Source: Symbiodinium natans (lineage: Eukaryota > Sar > Dinophyceae > Suessiales > Symbiodiniaceae). Taken from it: a stretch of 64,000 nt of DNA. The first letter of the stretch is position 1, and every line of letters begins with the position of its first letter. Positions 1-9,153 of the stretch are shown one piece after another. The notes under the pieces were generated by a model. The model had not been told where the DNA came from and did not search any database. It was given only the letters and a program-made list of their open reading frames with translations. The position numbers and the translations under genes were made by a program. Where the stretch lies: assembly GCA_905221605.1 (NCBI GenBank), contig CAJNDS010002073.1:270717-334716 (forward strand), given 5' to 3'.

Positions 1-180
1 CACCCCCGCCACAACCCTAAACCCATACAAAGCACAGAAATGCTTAATACCAATAAGAATGCTACTACAAATTGTAAAGAAAGAAGAAAAACATAAAATA
101 AACTTAACTTAAACGAGTTTTATTAACGCCCCTGCCAGGTGGTTTGCCGGCGCGAGGCCTTCTTCACGGGGGGGAGGGGG

Positions 181-241
181 GGTTAGGGTTTAGGGTTTAG
201 GGTTTAGGGTTTAGGGTTTAGGGTTTAGGGTTTAGGGTTAG
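181..241 (+). repeat. Interstitial telomeric tract (TTTAGGG)
   Basis: About eight tandem TTTAGGG units. A facing CCCTAAA tract follows at 434-486. Confidence 0.95.
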
Positions 242-590
242 GGGGGTACTCGACATGTTTCTGAGTGCTCAGGGGCTTAAGACTTGTGCTATTTTCTGAT
301 ATTTTTGGGTGGGTGGGTGGGGTGTGTGTGTGTGTGTGCGGAGTGTAGGGTTGAAGCTTCAGTTCGGGCAGCGGGAGGTTTGGGTGCGGGGTTCAAGATT
401 CACGTCTTTGGGGGGGGGGGGGGGCTGATCCCTCAACCCTAAACCCTAAACCCTGAACCCTGAACCCTAAACCCTAAACCCTAAACCTGTATGCTTCTCT
501 GGATATGGATATTTAGGGAGAAGCCACAAGACTCCTTCCTTCAGACACGTGCCTTGACGTATGCCGGGAGTCTTAAGGGCCAGGAGTATT

Positions 591-695
591 TTGGGATGTT
601 CCCCCCTGAGACTAACAGTCCTTAATGGGGATTCTAGCAGCCCCCATTATACTCCCTGCTAAGGACTGTTAGCATAAAAGGGGGAACATCCCCAA
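591..695. mobile_element. Foldback element family A
   Basis: Full copy: ends TTGGGATGTTCCCCCC and GGGGGAACATCCCCAA with arms ACTAACAGTCCTTAATGGGG and CTAAGGACTGTTAGCATAA. Flanking duplication is not clear. Confidence 0.8.
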
Positions 696-812
696 CAAGG
701 TATTCCTCCCCCCTAAACCCTAAACCCTAAACCCGAAAAGTTTTGGTATCCTCTCCGGAGGTTTCTGAAGCCGAGACCCTCCTAAACGCGTTGAGGCTTT
801 GGCACTTGGGTA

Positions 813-918
813 TTGGGATGTCCCCCCCCCCCCCTATACTGGCAGTCCTTGAAAGGGATTATAGTGGAGGGTAATATAATCCTTAGTCAGGACTGTTAGT
901 ATAAGGGGAACATCCCAA
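813..918. mobile_element. Foldback element family A (8-bp target duplication CTTGGGTA)
   Basis: About 100 bp with inverted ends TTGGGATGTTCCCCC...GGGGAACATCCCAA and internal ACTAACAGTCCTTAATAGGG arms. It is flanked by the perfect direct repeat CTTGGGTA (805-812 and about 918-925). Confidence 0.85.
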
Positions 919-953
919 CTTGGGTAGTGGTTTAAGTTAGGGTCCTTTTCCAG

Positions 954-1014
954 TCCCAAACAAAGTACGTCACGGAGAAGTACTCATTAGAGATTCCAGA
1001 GTGGTGGCTTCAGG
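954..1014 (+). CDS. Exon-like island, donor in telomere repeat
   Basis: Acceptor CTTTTCCAG, frame SQTKYVTEKYSLEIPEWWLQ, donor CAGG|GTTTAGGG. No family recognised; the composition is protein-like and no stop occurs in this frame. Confidence 0.4.
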
Positions 1015-1212
1015 GTTTAGGGTTTAGGGTTGTGTGCGTTATCTGACCCAGAGAATATTCAGGAACTACTTTAGGGTCCATTGTAATATCCCTTACCCTA
1101 AAGCCTAAACCCTAAACCCAGGTCTCCGGGGTAAACCCTAAACCATAGACTCCTAGACCCTGAGGATTTGGATGCAGGGAGCTGAAGTCTCGGTGCCCTC
1201 AGTTCCATTGTG

Positions 1213-1323
1213 GATGGGAATCCTGAAAAAGCCTTAAGCCGTATACCCGCTTCAAAGAGCTCGAGAGACAGCATGAAAAACCCGCCCATCACCGAACGAG
1301 CTGCGTATCGGCCTGAACTCTAA
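1213..1323 (+). CDS. Exon-like island
   Basis: Open frame DGNPEKALSRIPASKSSRDS continuing to a TAA just at the start of a CCCTAAA-like tract. Splice sites unclear. Confidence 0.25.
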   Translation, partial: DGNPEKALSRIPASKSSRDSMKNPPITERAAYRPEL

Positions 1324-1647
1324 ACCCTGAACCCAACACAGTACCCAAGCAGGAAGATGTTCATCCGAGACCTTATTCTAAAACCCGGAGAATCTCCGTC
1401 AATCCCTCAGCCACTTTCCAAACCCTGGAAGAAGTCTTTTGCCCTTTTTCTTGCCTCAAGAACTTTTCACTTCTCAAAGCCCTTAAAAGTAACAAATCCC
1501 CCAAACTCTTATGTAAACCCTTAAAGCCGCAGCCCACGACAATTGCAAGTCCGTGGGAGTCCCAGTTACTCTTTGCATGGGCTAGTTTGGGGTCTAGGGC
1601 TTTTTGTTGCGTTGCATTCCTTACCTCAGGGGTTTAGGGTTTAGGGT

Positions 1648-1951
1648 TTACCTGGACCCTCTGTGTACGCGAAAAAACGGCCACAAGCCAATCTTACACC
1701 AAAAACAGCCAAGATTCTCAAAAACAAGCATTTTTGACCAAAACAGCCATGACAAACAAAAACTGCCTTTTTCCTATTGAGCACGTAGCAAGCAAACGTC
1801 CTCGAGTTGAACACCGCCACAAATTTCAAAATAGCCTTTTTTTGGGCTGCCTAGCCAGATTCCGCCCCACGGGCTGTTTTTGGGTCCATGTCTTGAAAAA
1901 GGCTGTTTTCATGGAAATGCTGTTTTTTCACGTAATTTGAAGGCTCCAGGT
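1648..1951. mobile_element. Foldback element of about 300 bp inside TTTAGGG repeats
   Basis: Left end TTACCTGGACCCT then TACGCGAAAAAACGGCC; the right end on the other strand reads CTACCTGGAGCCT then TACGTGAAAAAACAGC. AAAACAGCC motifs recur inside. Telomeric repeats border both sides. Confidence 0.7.
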
Positions 1952-2088
1952 AGGGTTTAGGGTTTAGGGTTTAGGGTTTAGGGTTTAGGGTTTAGGGTTT
2001 AGGGTTTAGGGTTTAGGGTTTAGGGTTTAGGGTTTAGGGTTTAGGGTTTAGGGTTTAGGGTTTAGGGTTTAGGGTTTAGGGTTTAGGG
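1951..2088 (+). repeat. Interstitial telomeric tract (TTTAGGG), about 19 units
   Basis: One of the longest perfect TTTAGGG runs in the window. It lies between a foldback element (1648-1951) and an OPR/RAP-like exon island starting about 2087. Confidence 0.95.
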
Positions 2089-2209
2089 GCCCTGTTGGGG
2101 AGGATATGTTCAGTCCGCGCAACCTCGCCAACGTGGCGATCGCTCTGGCCCTGCGGGGGGTGCGGGACGTGCCCACTGTCGAGTTCGTGAGGAATGAGGC
2201 CCGCAGACG
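2087..2209 (+). CDS. Exon-like island, resembles OPR/RAP-type helical repeat protein
   Basis: Between two TTTAGGG tracts: acceptor TTTAG|GG and donor ACG|GTTTAGGG, both within telomeric units. The frame includes FSPRNLANVAIALALRGVRD followed by VEFVRNEARRRF. The pattern FsP..LANvaiALA is typical of the alpha-helical repeats of OPR/RAP/FASTK-like RNA-binding proteins. Family assignment is by eye. Confidence 0.45.
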
Positions 2210-2327
2210 GTTTAGGGCTCAGGATTTAGGGTGTGTAGGTTAATTGGGCCAGGGGTTTTTTTTTATAAAAGGTGTGGCTCGGGCCTCCTTTTTTTAAAAG
2301 GTGTGGCTCATCCCCCCCCCCCCCCCC

Positions 2328-2590
2328 TCTGGTCCCCTGGTCCTCTGGTCCCCTGGTCCTCTGGTCCCCTGGTCCTCTGGTCCCCTGGTCCTCTGGTCCC
2401 CTGGTCCTCTGGTCCCCTGGTCCCGTGGTCCCCTTGGTCCCGTCGTTTGGTCCCGTGGTCCTCTGCTCCCCTGGTCCTGTTGTTCCCTTGGTCCCGCAGT
2501 CCTCTGGTCCCCTGGTCCCGTGGTCCCCTTGGTCCCGTCCCCGTGGTCCTCTGGTTCTGCGGTCCTCTCGTCCTGTGGTCTCGCAATCCC
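2328..2590. repeat. CTGGTCCCCTGGTCCT minisatellite
   Basis: About 16 imperfect copies of a 16-bp unit, directly inside the left TIR of the 3.1-kb element and preceded by a C run at about 2311-2326. Open frames here in several phases are repeat artefacts (Pro/Trp/Ser/Gly-rich). Confidence 0.9.
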
Positions 2591-2647
2591 TGATCTTAAT
2601 TTATGATATAATACATCATATACCGTAAAATATATAGTTTGCAATGT

Positions 2648-2648
2648 G

Positions 2649-2679
<31 letters not shown>

Positions 2680-2760
2680 TATATATATATATAATATATA
2701 TATATATTATATATTATATATTATATATTATATATTATATATGTATAACATACAGTACAT
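2648..2760. repeat. AT microsatellite
   Basis: Nearly pure AT dinucleotide and ATATT repeats between the minisatellite and the large satellite of the 3.1-kb element. Confidence 0.9.
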
Positions 2761-2814
2761 AGCATATACTATAAAATGGAGGGGCTGCGCCCCCCCCTCC
2801 CCAAGCCCCCCGCG

Positions 2815-4365
2815 TTTGAAGCCGTGCAACCCCCGCTTTTTTAAGCCGTGCAAGCTTGCTTCAATGCATATGAATCTTGAAACCCATCATGCAAGCATTG
2901 AGTTTGCAAATGGGGGGGGGCTGCGCCCCCCCCAACCCCCCCGCTTTTTTAAGCCGTGCAAGCTTGCTTCAAAGCATATGAATCTTGAAACCCATCATGC
3001 AAGCATTAAGTTTGCAAATTGCAAGCAAGTTTGCAAATGGGGGGGCTGCGCCCCCCCCAACCCCCCGCTTTTTAAAGCCGTGCAAGCTTGCTTCAAAGCA
3101 TATGAATCTTGAAACCCATCATGCAAGCATTGAGTTTGCAAATGGGGGGGGCTGCGCCCCCCCCAACCCCCGCGGTTTTTAAAGCCGTGCAAGCTTGCTT
3201 CAAAGCATATGAATCTTTTGAAACCTACATGCAAGCATGAGTTTGCAAATGGGGGGGGGCTGCGCCCCCCCCCCCCCCCCCCCAACCCCCCCGCTTTTTT
3301 TAGCCGTGCAAGCTTGCTTCAAAGCATATGAATCTTGAAACCTACATGCAAGCATTGAGTTTGCAAATGGGGGGGCTGCGCCCCTCCCAACCCCCCCACT
3401 TTTTTAAGCCGTGCAAGCTTGTTTTGAAGAATATGAATCTTTTTGAAACCCATCATGCCAGCATTGAGTTTGCAAATGGGGGGGGCTGCGCCCCCCCCCC
3501 AACCCCCCCGTTTTTTTTTAGCCGTGCAAGCTTGCTTCAAAGCATATGAATCTTGAAACCCATCATGCAAGCATTGAGTTTGCAAATGGGGGGGGCTGCG
3601 CCCCCCCCAACCCCCCCGCTGTTTTAAACCGTGCAAGCTTGCTTCAAAGCATATGAATCTTGAAACCCATCATGCAAGCTTTGAGTTTGCAAATGGGTGG
3701 GGGTTGCGCCCCCCCCCCCCCCCCAACCCCCCCGCTTTTTTTAGCCGTGCAAGCTTGCTTCAAAGCATATGAATCTTGAAACCTACATGCAAGCATTGAG
3801 TTTGCAAATGGGGGGGGCTGCGCCCCCCCCAACCCCCACCGCTTTTTTAAGCCGTCTTGAAACCTACATGCAAGCATTGAGTTTGCAAATGGGGGGGGCT
3901 GCGCCCCCCCCAACCCCCCCGCTTTTTTTTAGCCGTGCAAGCTTGCTTCAAAGCATATGAATCTTGAAACCCATCATGCAAGCATTGAGTTTGCAAATGG
4001 GGGGGGCTGCGCCCCCCCCAACCCCCCCGCTTTTTTAAGCCGTGCAAGCTTGTTTCAAAGCATATGAATCTTTTTGAAACCCATCATGCAAGCATTGAGT
4101 TTGCAAATGGGGGGGGCTGTGCCCCCCCCAACCCCCCCGCTTTTTTAAGCCGTGCAAGCTTGTTTCAAAGCATATGAATCTTTTTGAAACCCATCATGCA
4201 AGCATTGAGTTTGCAAATGGGGGGGGGGCTGTGCCCCCCCCAACCCCCCTGCTTTTTTAAGCCGTGCAAGCTTGCTTCAAAGCATATGAATCTTGAAACC
4301 TACATGCAAGCATTGAGTTTGCAAATGGGGGGGGGGGCTGCGCCCCCCCCAACCCCCCGCTTTTA
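2815..4365. repeat. Satellite array, unit about 110 bp, about 14 copies
   Basis: Each unit carries AAGCCGTGCAAGCTTG, then AAAGCATATGAATCTTGAAA, then CATGCAAGCATTGAGTTTGC, then a G-run/C-run palindrome centred on GGGCTGCGCCC. Copies begin near 2842, 2955, 3075, 3181, 3301, 3407, 3521, 3627, 3743, 3931, 4037, 4147 and 4258, with one truncated copy near 3850. Unit-length variation comes mostly from G and C run length. Internal HindIII-like AAGCTTG and NdeI-like CATATG sites repeat with it. The open frames here are artefacts. Confidence 0.92.
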
Positions 4366-4570
4366 CATATACATTTACATTTACATTTACATTTGCATTT
4401 ACATATACATATACATATACATATATATATATAGATAGATAGTGTATTATATATCTATATATATATATACAATACTAAATAGCATATTATCGTATACAAT
4501 TTTGAAATAATAAATATAAATCAACAAATAACTGTATATATATATATATGTATATATATTATTTATTTAT
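4365..4570. repeat. TACATT/TA-rich microsatellite region
   Basis: Starts as TTACAT hexamers and passes into TA and TATC repeats, then AT-rich unique DNA. It separates the two satellites of the 3.1-kb element. Confidence 0.85.
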
Positions 4571-4609
4571 CTTTACATGTTTATATAAGAGCATATGATT
4601 TATATCCAA

Positions 4610-5240
4610 CCTCTGAAAACACAGAAATGCTGCTATTTACAGTATTTGCAGTGTCTGACAACGCAGAAATGCTGCCATTTACAGTATCTGAAGCCTCTGA
4701 AAACACAGTAATGCTGCGATTTATGCCCTTCGTTGCAGCGTCTGAAAAACCCAGAAATGCTGCTATATACATTTGATGTCAGAAATGCTGCTACGTACAG
4801 TATTTGCAGCCAACGCAACGCAGAAACTCTGCTATTTGCAGTACTTGAAGCCTCTGACGCAGAAATGCTGCTATTTACAGTATTGGAAGCCGCTGACAAC
4901 ACAGAAATGCTGCTATTTACAGTCTTGGAAGCTTCTGACAACGCAGAAATGCTGCTATTTACAGTATTTGAAGCCTCTGACAACGCAGAAATGCTGCTAT
5001 TTATAGTATTGGTGCAGAATTTGCAGCCTCTGACAACGCAGAAATGCTGCTATTTACAGTATTTGCAGCCTCTGACAACGCAGAAATGCTGCTATTTACA
5101 GTATTTGAAGCCTCTGACAACGCAGAAATGCTGCCATTTGAAATATTTGAAGCCTCTGACAACGCAGAAATGCTGCTATTTACAGTATTTGCAGCCTCTC
5201 TAAACGCAGAAGTGCTGCTTTTTACAGTATTTGCGAAGCC
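4610..5240. repeat. 42-bp satellite array, about 15 copies
   Basis: The unit reads CTCTGACAACGCAGAAATGC followed by TGCTATTTACAGTATTTGAAGC. Because 42 is divisible by 3 and the unit lacks stops in several frames, long repetitive open frames appear on both strands. There is no sign that these are genes. The array abuts the right TIR of the 3.1-kb element. Confidence 0.92.
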
Positions 5241-5878
5241 AAGCTGAGCCACACCTTTAAAAAAAAAGCGTCCGAGCCACACCTTTTAAAAAAAAGAACC
5301 CCCCCGCCAGGTTAATTGGGGCAAACCCAAACCTTAAACCCTCAACCCTAAACCCTGATTCGGGTATGTCAATCGGGTGTGGGCCCGACTCCGCAAGTTT
5401 TGCCCTGGACTCGGAACTGAAATGGGATAGATGCCCTTTTTTTTTTGTGTGTGTGTTTTTCTCTTGTTGGGTTTAGGGAGATCATATTCAAGATTCCAAT
5501 ATATCGTCCAGGACCCCAGTTAAGCCTATATTTTCGCTTTTTTTGGTCTTAGCTTCCCGATAAGTCCCTTGCATCCAAAAAGGGCACCCTAAACCCGAAG
5601 CCCTAAAGCCTTGTCATTCCGAGGATGCCCTTGGGTCTAGATTAGGTACATCAATTCCCCTTCGACAGCTTAACCCTAAACCCTTTTAACCCTTATTTGG
5701 GGGAAAATAAAAGTAGGATTCCCTTGTAATAAGGACCCCAATAAGGTACCCCTAGTTTCGGAAACCCCCATATATATATATACATATACATACCCTTGGT
5801 CGGTTTAGGGTTTAGGGTTTAGGGTTTAGGGTTTAGGGTTTTGGGTTTAGGGTTTAGGGTTTAGGGTTTAGGGTTTAG

Positions 5879-5975
5879 GATCTGTCAAAGGGTGTTGAAA
5901 GGGGCCAACCTGTCACCACGACTTGACGGAAAGCTATCGTTGGTCTATGTTGGGCGTCACAGCGCAAGCGCCTGA
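5879..5975 (+). CDS. Exon-like island
   Basis: Acceptor GTTTAG in a telomeric unit; frame includes RVLKGANLSPRLDGKLSLVY and ends at TGA overlapping a GT (TGA|GTGTAC). Confidence 0.35.
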
Positions 5976-6008
5976 GTGTACCCTAAACCCTAAACCCTAA
6001 CCCTAAAC

Positions 6009-6101
6009 TTGGGATGTTCCCCCTTTACTAACTAGGGATTGTAGTACCCCCCCCATTAGAATCCCCATTGAGGATTGTTAGTATAAGGGGGAACATCCCA
6101 A
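6009..6101. mobile_element. Foldback element family A in CCCTAAA repeats
   Basis: Ends TTGGGATGTTCCCCC and GGGGGAACATCCCAA. Left flank CCCTAAAC and right flank CCCGGAAC agree at 6 of 8 positions, so it probably inserted in a telomeric tract. Confidence 0.8.
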
Positions 6102-6511
6102 CCCGGAACCCTAAATACCCTAAACCCCAAACCCCAAACCCTAAGGGGAGTGCCCTAATATGGTTTTGTGTACGGCTTTTATTGGGTTGATAAGTACCAT
6201 GAACCTCCAAGCAGAGGGTCTCTTTGTAGTACCAGAAGGAAACTACTCGTAGGTATCCCAAAAAGTCCTGACTGGATATGGTACCTCAAACCCTAAGGGT
6301 CCCTGTGCCCATATAGTACCTACTTGGCCTTAAAAGGGGCTCCCATTTAGTAGCTTTAGGGCCCAAGTACCTAGTATATGGGTACATCCCTAAACCCTAA
6401 CCCCTAAACCCTAAACCCTAAACCCTAAACCCTAAACCCTAAACCCCTTTCCCTAAACCCTAAACCCTAAACCTTAAGCCTTAAACCTAAACCTTTCTGT
6501 GGTGCGGTCAG

Positions 6512-6590
6512 AGGCGATCAAGCTGATGGACGACATGGAGCCGCAACATTGCAACTTGCTGCTGGAGGAAGCCACCCTCCGCTCTCCCAG
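6512..6590 (+). CDS. Exon-like island, possibly PPR-like
   Basis: After GGTCAG: EAIKLMDDMEPQHCNLLLEE ATL. A helix-turn pattern like a pentatricopeptide repeat (…LM.dM.p…n.LL.a), but only one unit, so weak. Confidence 0.33.
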
Positions 6591-6624
6591 ACTACACATC
6601 ACGAGACCCGAAGACTAGACCCCA

Positions 6625-6737
6625 CAACACACTTTGTCATAGTTGGGTACCATTTTACATCTTTAAGGGTACTTAAACTCAGTAAGGAAGATACTATTTT
6701 TATTGCTATCCCAACCATGAACCAGATTATCATAGCC
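6625..6737. mobile_element. Repeat element family M
   Basis: Shares TTTAAGGGTACTTAAACT and CCCAACCATGAAC with a second copy at 32390-32500. Ends are weakly inverted (TAGTTGGGTACC / CCCAACCATG). Confidence 0.65.
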
Positions 6738-6742
6738 TAAAC

Positions 6743-6842
6743 TTGGGATGTTCCTCCTTATACCAACAGTCCTTAATAGGGATTGTAATAGGGGGCATCA
6801 TCATCCCTATTAAGGACTGTTAGTATAAGAGGGAACATGGCA
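6743..6842. mobile_element. Foldback element family A (8-bp duplication GCCTAAAC)
   Basis: Ends TTGGGATGTTCCTCC and GAGGGAACATGGCAA; flanked on both sides by GCCTAAAC, a telomere-variant sequence. Confidence 0.85.
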
Positions 6843-6900
6843 AGCCTAAACCTCCAAACCCTCAACCCTAAACCCTGGAGCCCCAGCCCTACACCCTGAA

Positions 6901-7012
6901 CTCCAGATTGCACAGCAGAACAACAGAGCATCGAGCAACACTCCGCGCCAGGACACAGCCCCGAAAACCCAAACCTTTTCTGGATGCAGGATCTTCCCTA
7001 GGAGCCTCTCAA
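6901..7012 (+). CDS. Exon-like island
   Basis: Frame LQIAQQNNRASSNTPRQDTA then KTQTFSGCRIFPRS, running into CCCTAAA-type repeats. An alternative start is after CACAGCAG. Confidence 0.28.
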
Positions 7013-7144
7013 CCCTAAACCCTCAACCCTAAACCCTAAACCCGCAACCCTAAACCCTCAACCCTAAACCCTCAACCCTAAACCCTCAACCCTAAACCCT
7101 AAACCCTAAACCCTAAACCCTAAACCCTAAACCCTAAACCTAAA
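7010..7144 (-). repeat. Interstitial telomeric tract (CCCTAAA/CCCTCAA)
   Basis: Mixed CCCTCAA and CCCTAAA units becoming pure CCCTAAA toward the right end. It precedes an exon-like island at 7166. Confidence 0.95.
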
Positions 7145-7207
7145 CGAGCCGCTGGAGACCTGCAGACTCCGTCAAGCTCTCGGCCCAACCCTTGGAAGGC
7201 TACTTGG

Positions 7208-7400
7208 GGCTTGAAAGCTTTTGACTACGAATTGCTTTAGAACCCCATCAACAAATTGATATTCTCAATTATACGGTAATATAGAACCTATTTCAGTAAC
7301 ATTAAAACCCTCAAAATAACAATGAGATTCTTGCCTTTAAGGGTGATATAGGGGTTATTTGTGTTTTTGTTTGTGTTTTTGGGGTTCTGAAGCAAACAGT
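7208..7400. mobile_element. Foldback element family F
   Basis: Arms ACGAATTGCTTTAGAACCCC and GGGGTTCTGAAGCAAACAGT, interior TTAAGGGTGATATAGGGGTTATT. Other copies: 10258-10370, 11430-11595, 19028-19152, 21815-21945 and 22420-22533. Confidence 0.75.
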
Positions 7401-7819
7401 AGTTGAGGGCTGCACCGACAGAATCCAAAACCTATTCTTTGCGGGACGTGATGATACCACACTTTATAGGGTTTCTAGGCAAATAGCCTACAAACAAGAA
7501 GGGTTCGGGTTCAGAAGGTACAGTAGTTAGTTCGGAGGGTTTGGTCGGAGGCCTTTCGGCCCTAAGAGGTTTTTCCATGCATCTCGGTGCAAGGGGGTTT
7601 AGGGTTCAGTCATGTATGATTACGACAGCCTAAACCGTAAACCCTAAACCCCAAGCCATAGATCCTGCACCCTACACCCTGCACCCTAAACCCGGTAAAC
7701 CTTAAACCCTAGACCCTAAAGCCCAGCAATGCGGCCATGGCCGCGGACAGCAGGCAGATTGCAGGCCCGAGCCATTGCATCCACATTGAGTTTCGGTCTC
7801 TTGTGTGAAACCTGAAACC

Positions 7820-7917
7820 TTGGAATATTCTCCTTGTACTAACAGTCCTTAATAGGGATTGTTATTGGGGGGGTACAGGACGGTTAGTTTGGGGGGGAAC
7901 ATCCCAAGTGAAACCCT
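7820..7917. mobile_element. Foldback element family A, diverged
   Basis: Ends TTGGAATATTCTCC and GGGGAACATCCCAA. Flanks CTGAAACC and GTGAAACC differ at one base, as for an old 8-bp duplication. Confidence 0.75.
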
Positions 7918-8175
7918 GTAATCCCTAAACCCTCAACCCTATGAAAATTCGGTGCCAGATGTCATTTGGAGTACGCGGAGCTTTCCAAACCCTCCCTGGG
8001 CGTTGGAATTAGGTTTGACACTCTACGGGCCTCGATCCCTTCATGCCCCTAACGGTATACCACACACATTGATTGATTTATATATAAATATGTAGATAGA
8101 TAGATTGACTGATTGATAGATATAGGTATAGATATAGATCAATCCCTACACGACATGTATAAATAAACAAACAAA

Positions 8176-8209
<34 letters not shown>

Positions 8210-8245
8210 CATATATATATAGAGAGAGATAGACATGGATATAGA

Positions 8246-8332
8246 CTGGGATGTTCGCCACTATACTAACAATCCTTAACAGGGATTATAATAGGGGGGG
8301 GGGGACTCTTTATCCCTGTCAAGGCATCCCAA
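8246..8332. mobile_element. Foldback element family A, internally deleted
   Basis: Left arm CTGGGATGTTCGCCACTATA; the right arm lacks most of GTTAGTATAAGGGGGAA but keeps CATCCCAA. Flanked by GATATAGA on both sides. Confidence 0.7.
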
Positions 8333-9070
8333 GATATAGATATAGATATTGGTCAGAGTCCCAGATGGAGCCCCCACTCACCCTCTCGTTGGGGTTTAGG
8401 GTTAAGGGGTTAGGGGATTAGGGTTTTAAAACAAATCATGAAAAAACAACAAAGATAAGACGCAAATAAGAAGAGCGGACACCCTCAACCCCTAAACCTT
8501 CTGTTTCATTCAGCCATACCAAAGCAAGAGGTCCTGCACGAGAGGTGAGGGAAGAATGAACTTGGTAGACTACTGGGCTACCCTTTTCCCTTGTTTAACT
8601 CAAGGTTCCCTGATAACGTAGCCAACCCAAAAACGGGTACCCTGGACGTTTAGGGACTTAGGGTTTAGGGTCAGTTTAGGCTGTATACGGTTTAGGGACA
8701 CTTTAGCGTTTCGTGTGTCACACGAAGGTGTTTGGGATCAGGGCTCCCACATCCTTAGCGCGTTATTTAGGGGGATAGAACCCAATTAAGAGCTCGTAGG
8801 CAGCAGCCTTACGTTAAAGCCCAAAACCCTAAATCTGCGCCAAGAAGGGTACCTTTCTGCAACTGAGGTGACATCGTAGTAGCAGCATTCCAAGGCAGCC
8901 CTGCTAGCGAACACAGCTCTGTAAGCCCTCCCAGGCCAAGCAAGATTCGAAAATCTCGCCTCAGGCTTTATAGGCTTTAGGTCCTTAGGATTAGGCTTTC
9001 GGCTTTATCACATCGAACGAGCTTGACAGATTTCCAGATGTAAGGCTTAGGCTTTTTGGGCTTTAGAAAA

Positions 9071-9153
9071 ATGCTCCGCCCTGCAATTCTCTTGGCCGCA
9101 CCAGGCGAAGGGGAGGAAGATGCGAGGCCCCGCGCAGAGTTTCAAACACTTGT
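9071..9153 (+). CDS. Exon-like island with ATG
   Basis: ATG-initiated frame MLRPAILLAAPGEGEEDARP to FQTLV, ending in an 18-nt G run. Function unknown. Confidence 0.28.

Larger units (their letters stand above)
242..953. other. Intron-like repeat region
   Basis: Holds GT and G runs (310-425), a CCCTAAA tract and two family A foldbacks. No coding island seen. Confidence 0.6.
2238..5316. mobile_element. TIR element filled with satellite arrays, 12-bp end duplication
   Basis: AGGTTAATTGGG occurs as a direct repeat at both ends (about 2238-2249 and 5305-5316). Just inside lie inverted terminal repeats of about 65 bp, each with two copies of AAAAGGTGTGGCTC separated by a T/A-rich spacer (left 2250-2310; right 5246-5304). 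The interior has no gene, only four repeat blocks: a 16-bp CTGGTCC minisatellite, AT microsatellites, a roughly 110-bp satellite and a 42-bp satellite. Long TIRs and a target duplication of 11-12 bp are most like Mutator-type (MULE) elements, but with no transposase the superfamily is a guess. Confidence 0.75.
7401..9060. other. Non-coding repeat-rich stretch
   Basis: Two family A foldbacks, a GATA/TA microsatellite zone (8075-8230), short telomeric blocks. No convincing exon. Confidence 0.5.

Noticed and set aside
181-241. A true chromosome end in the window
   Set aside because: Telomeric repeats occur throughout in both orientations with unique DNA on both sides, so they are interstitial.
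2231-2644. Several overlapping 90-120 codon frames rich in Pro/Trp/Ser or Gly/Asp/Arg
   Set aside because: They are readings of the 16-bp CTGGTCC minisatellite in every phase and on both strands.
2741-4438. Repeated frames with PPPTP and HMNLETHHASIEFAN-like units
   Set aside because: Readings of the 110-bp satellite, with frames set by G/C-run length.
4581-5282. Long frames with repeats such as ASDNAEMLLFTVFE
   Set aside because: A 42-bp satellite unit is a multiple of three, so any stop-free phase gives a long frame; it lies inside the TIR element and lacks other gene signs.
5377-6950. Possible extra copies of the LINE 9-mer outside the element (GACTCCGCA near 5386, CACTCCGCG near 6940)
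   Set aside because: Both deviate from YACTCCGCC and are single isolated occurrences, as expected by chance.
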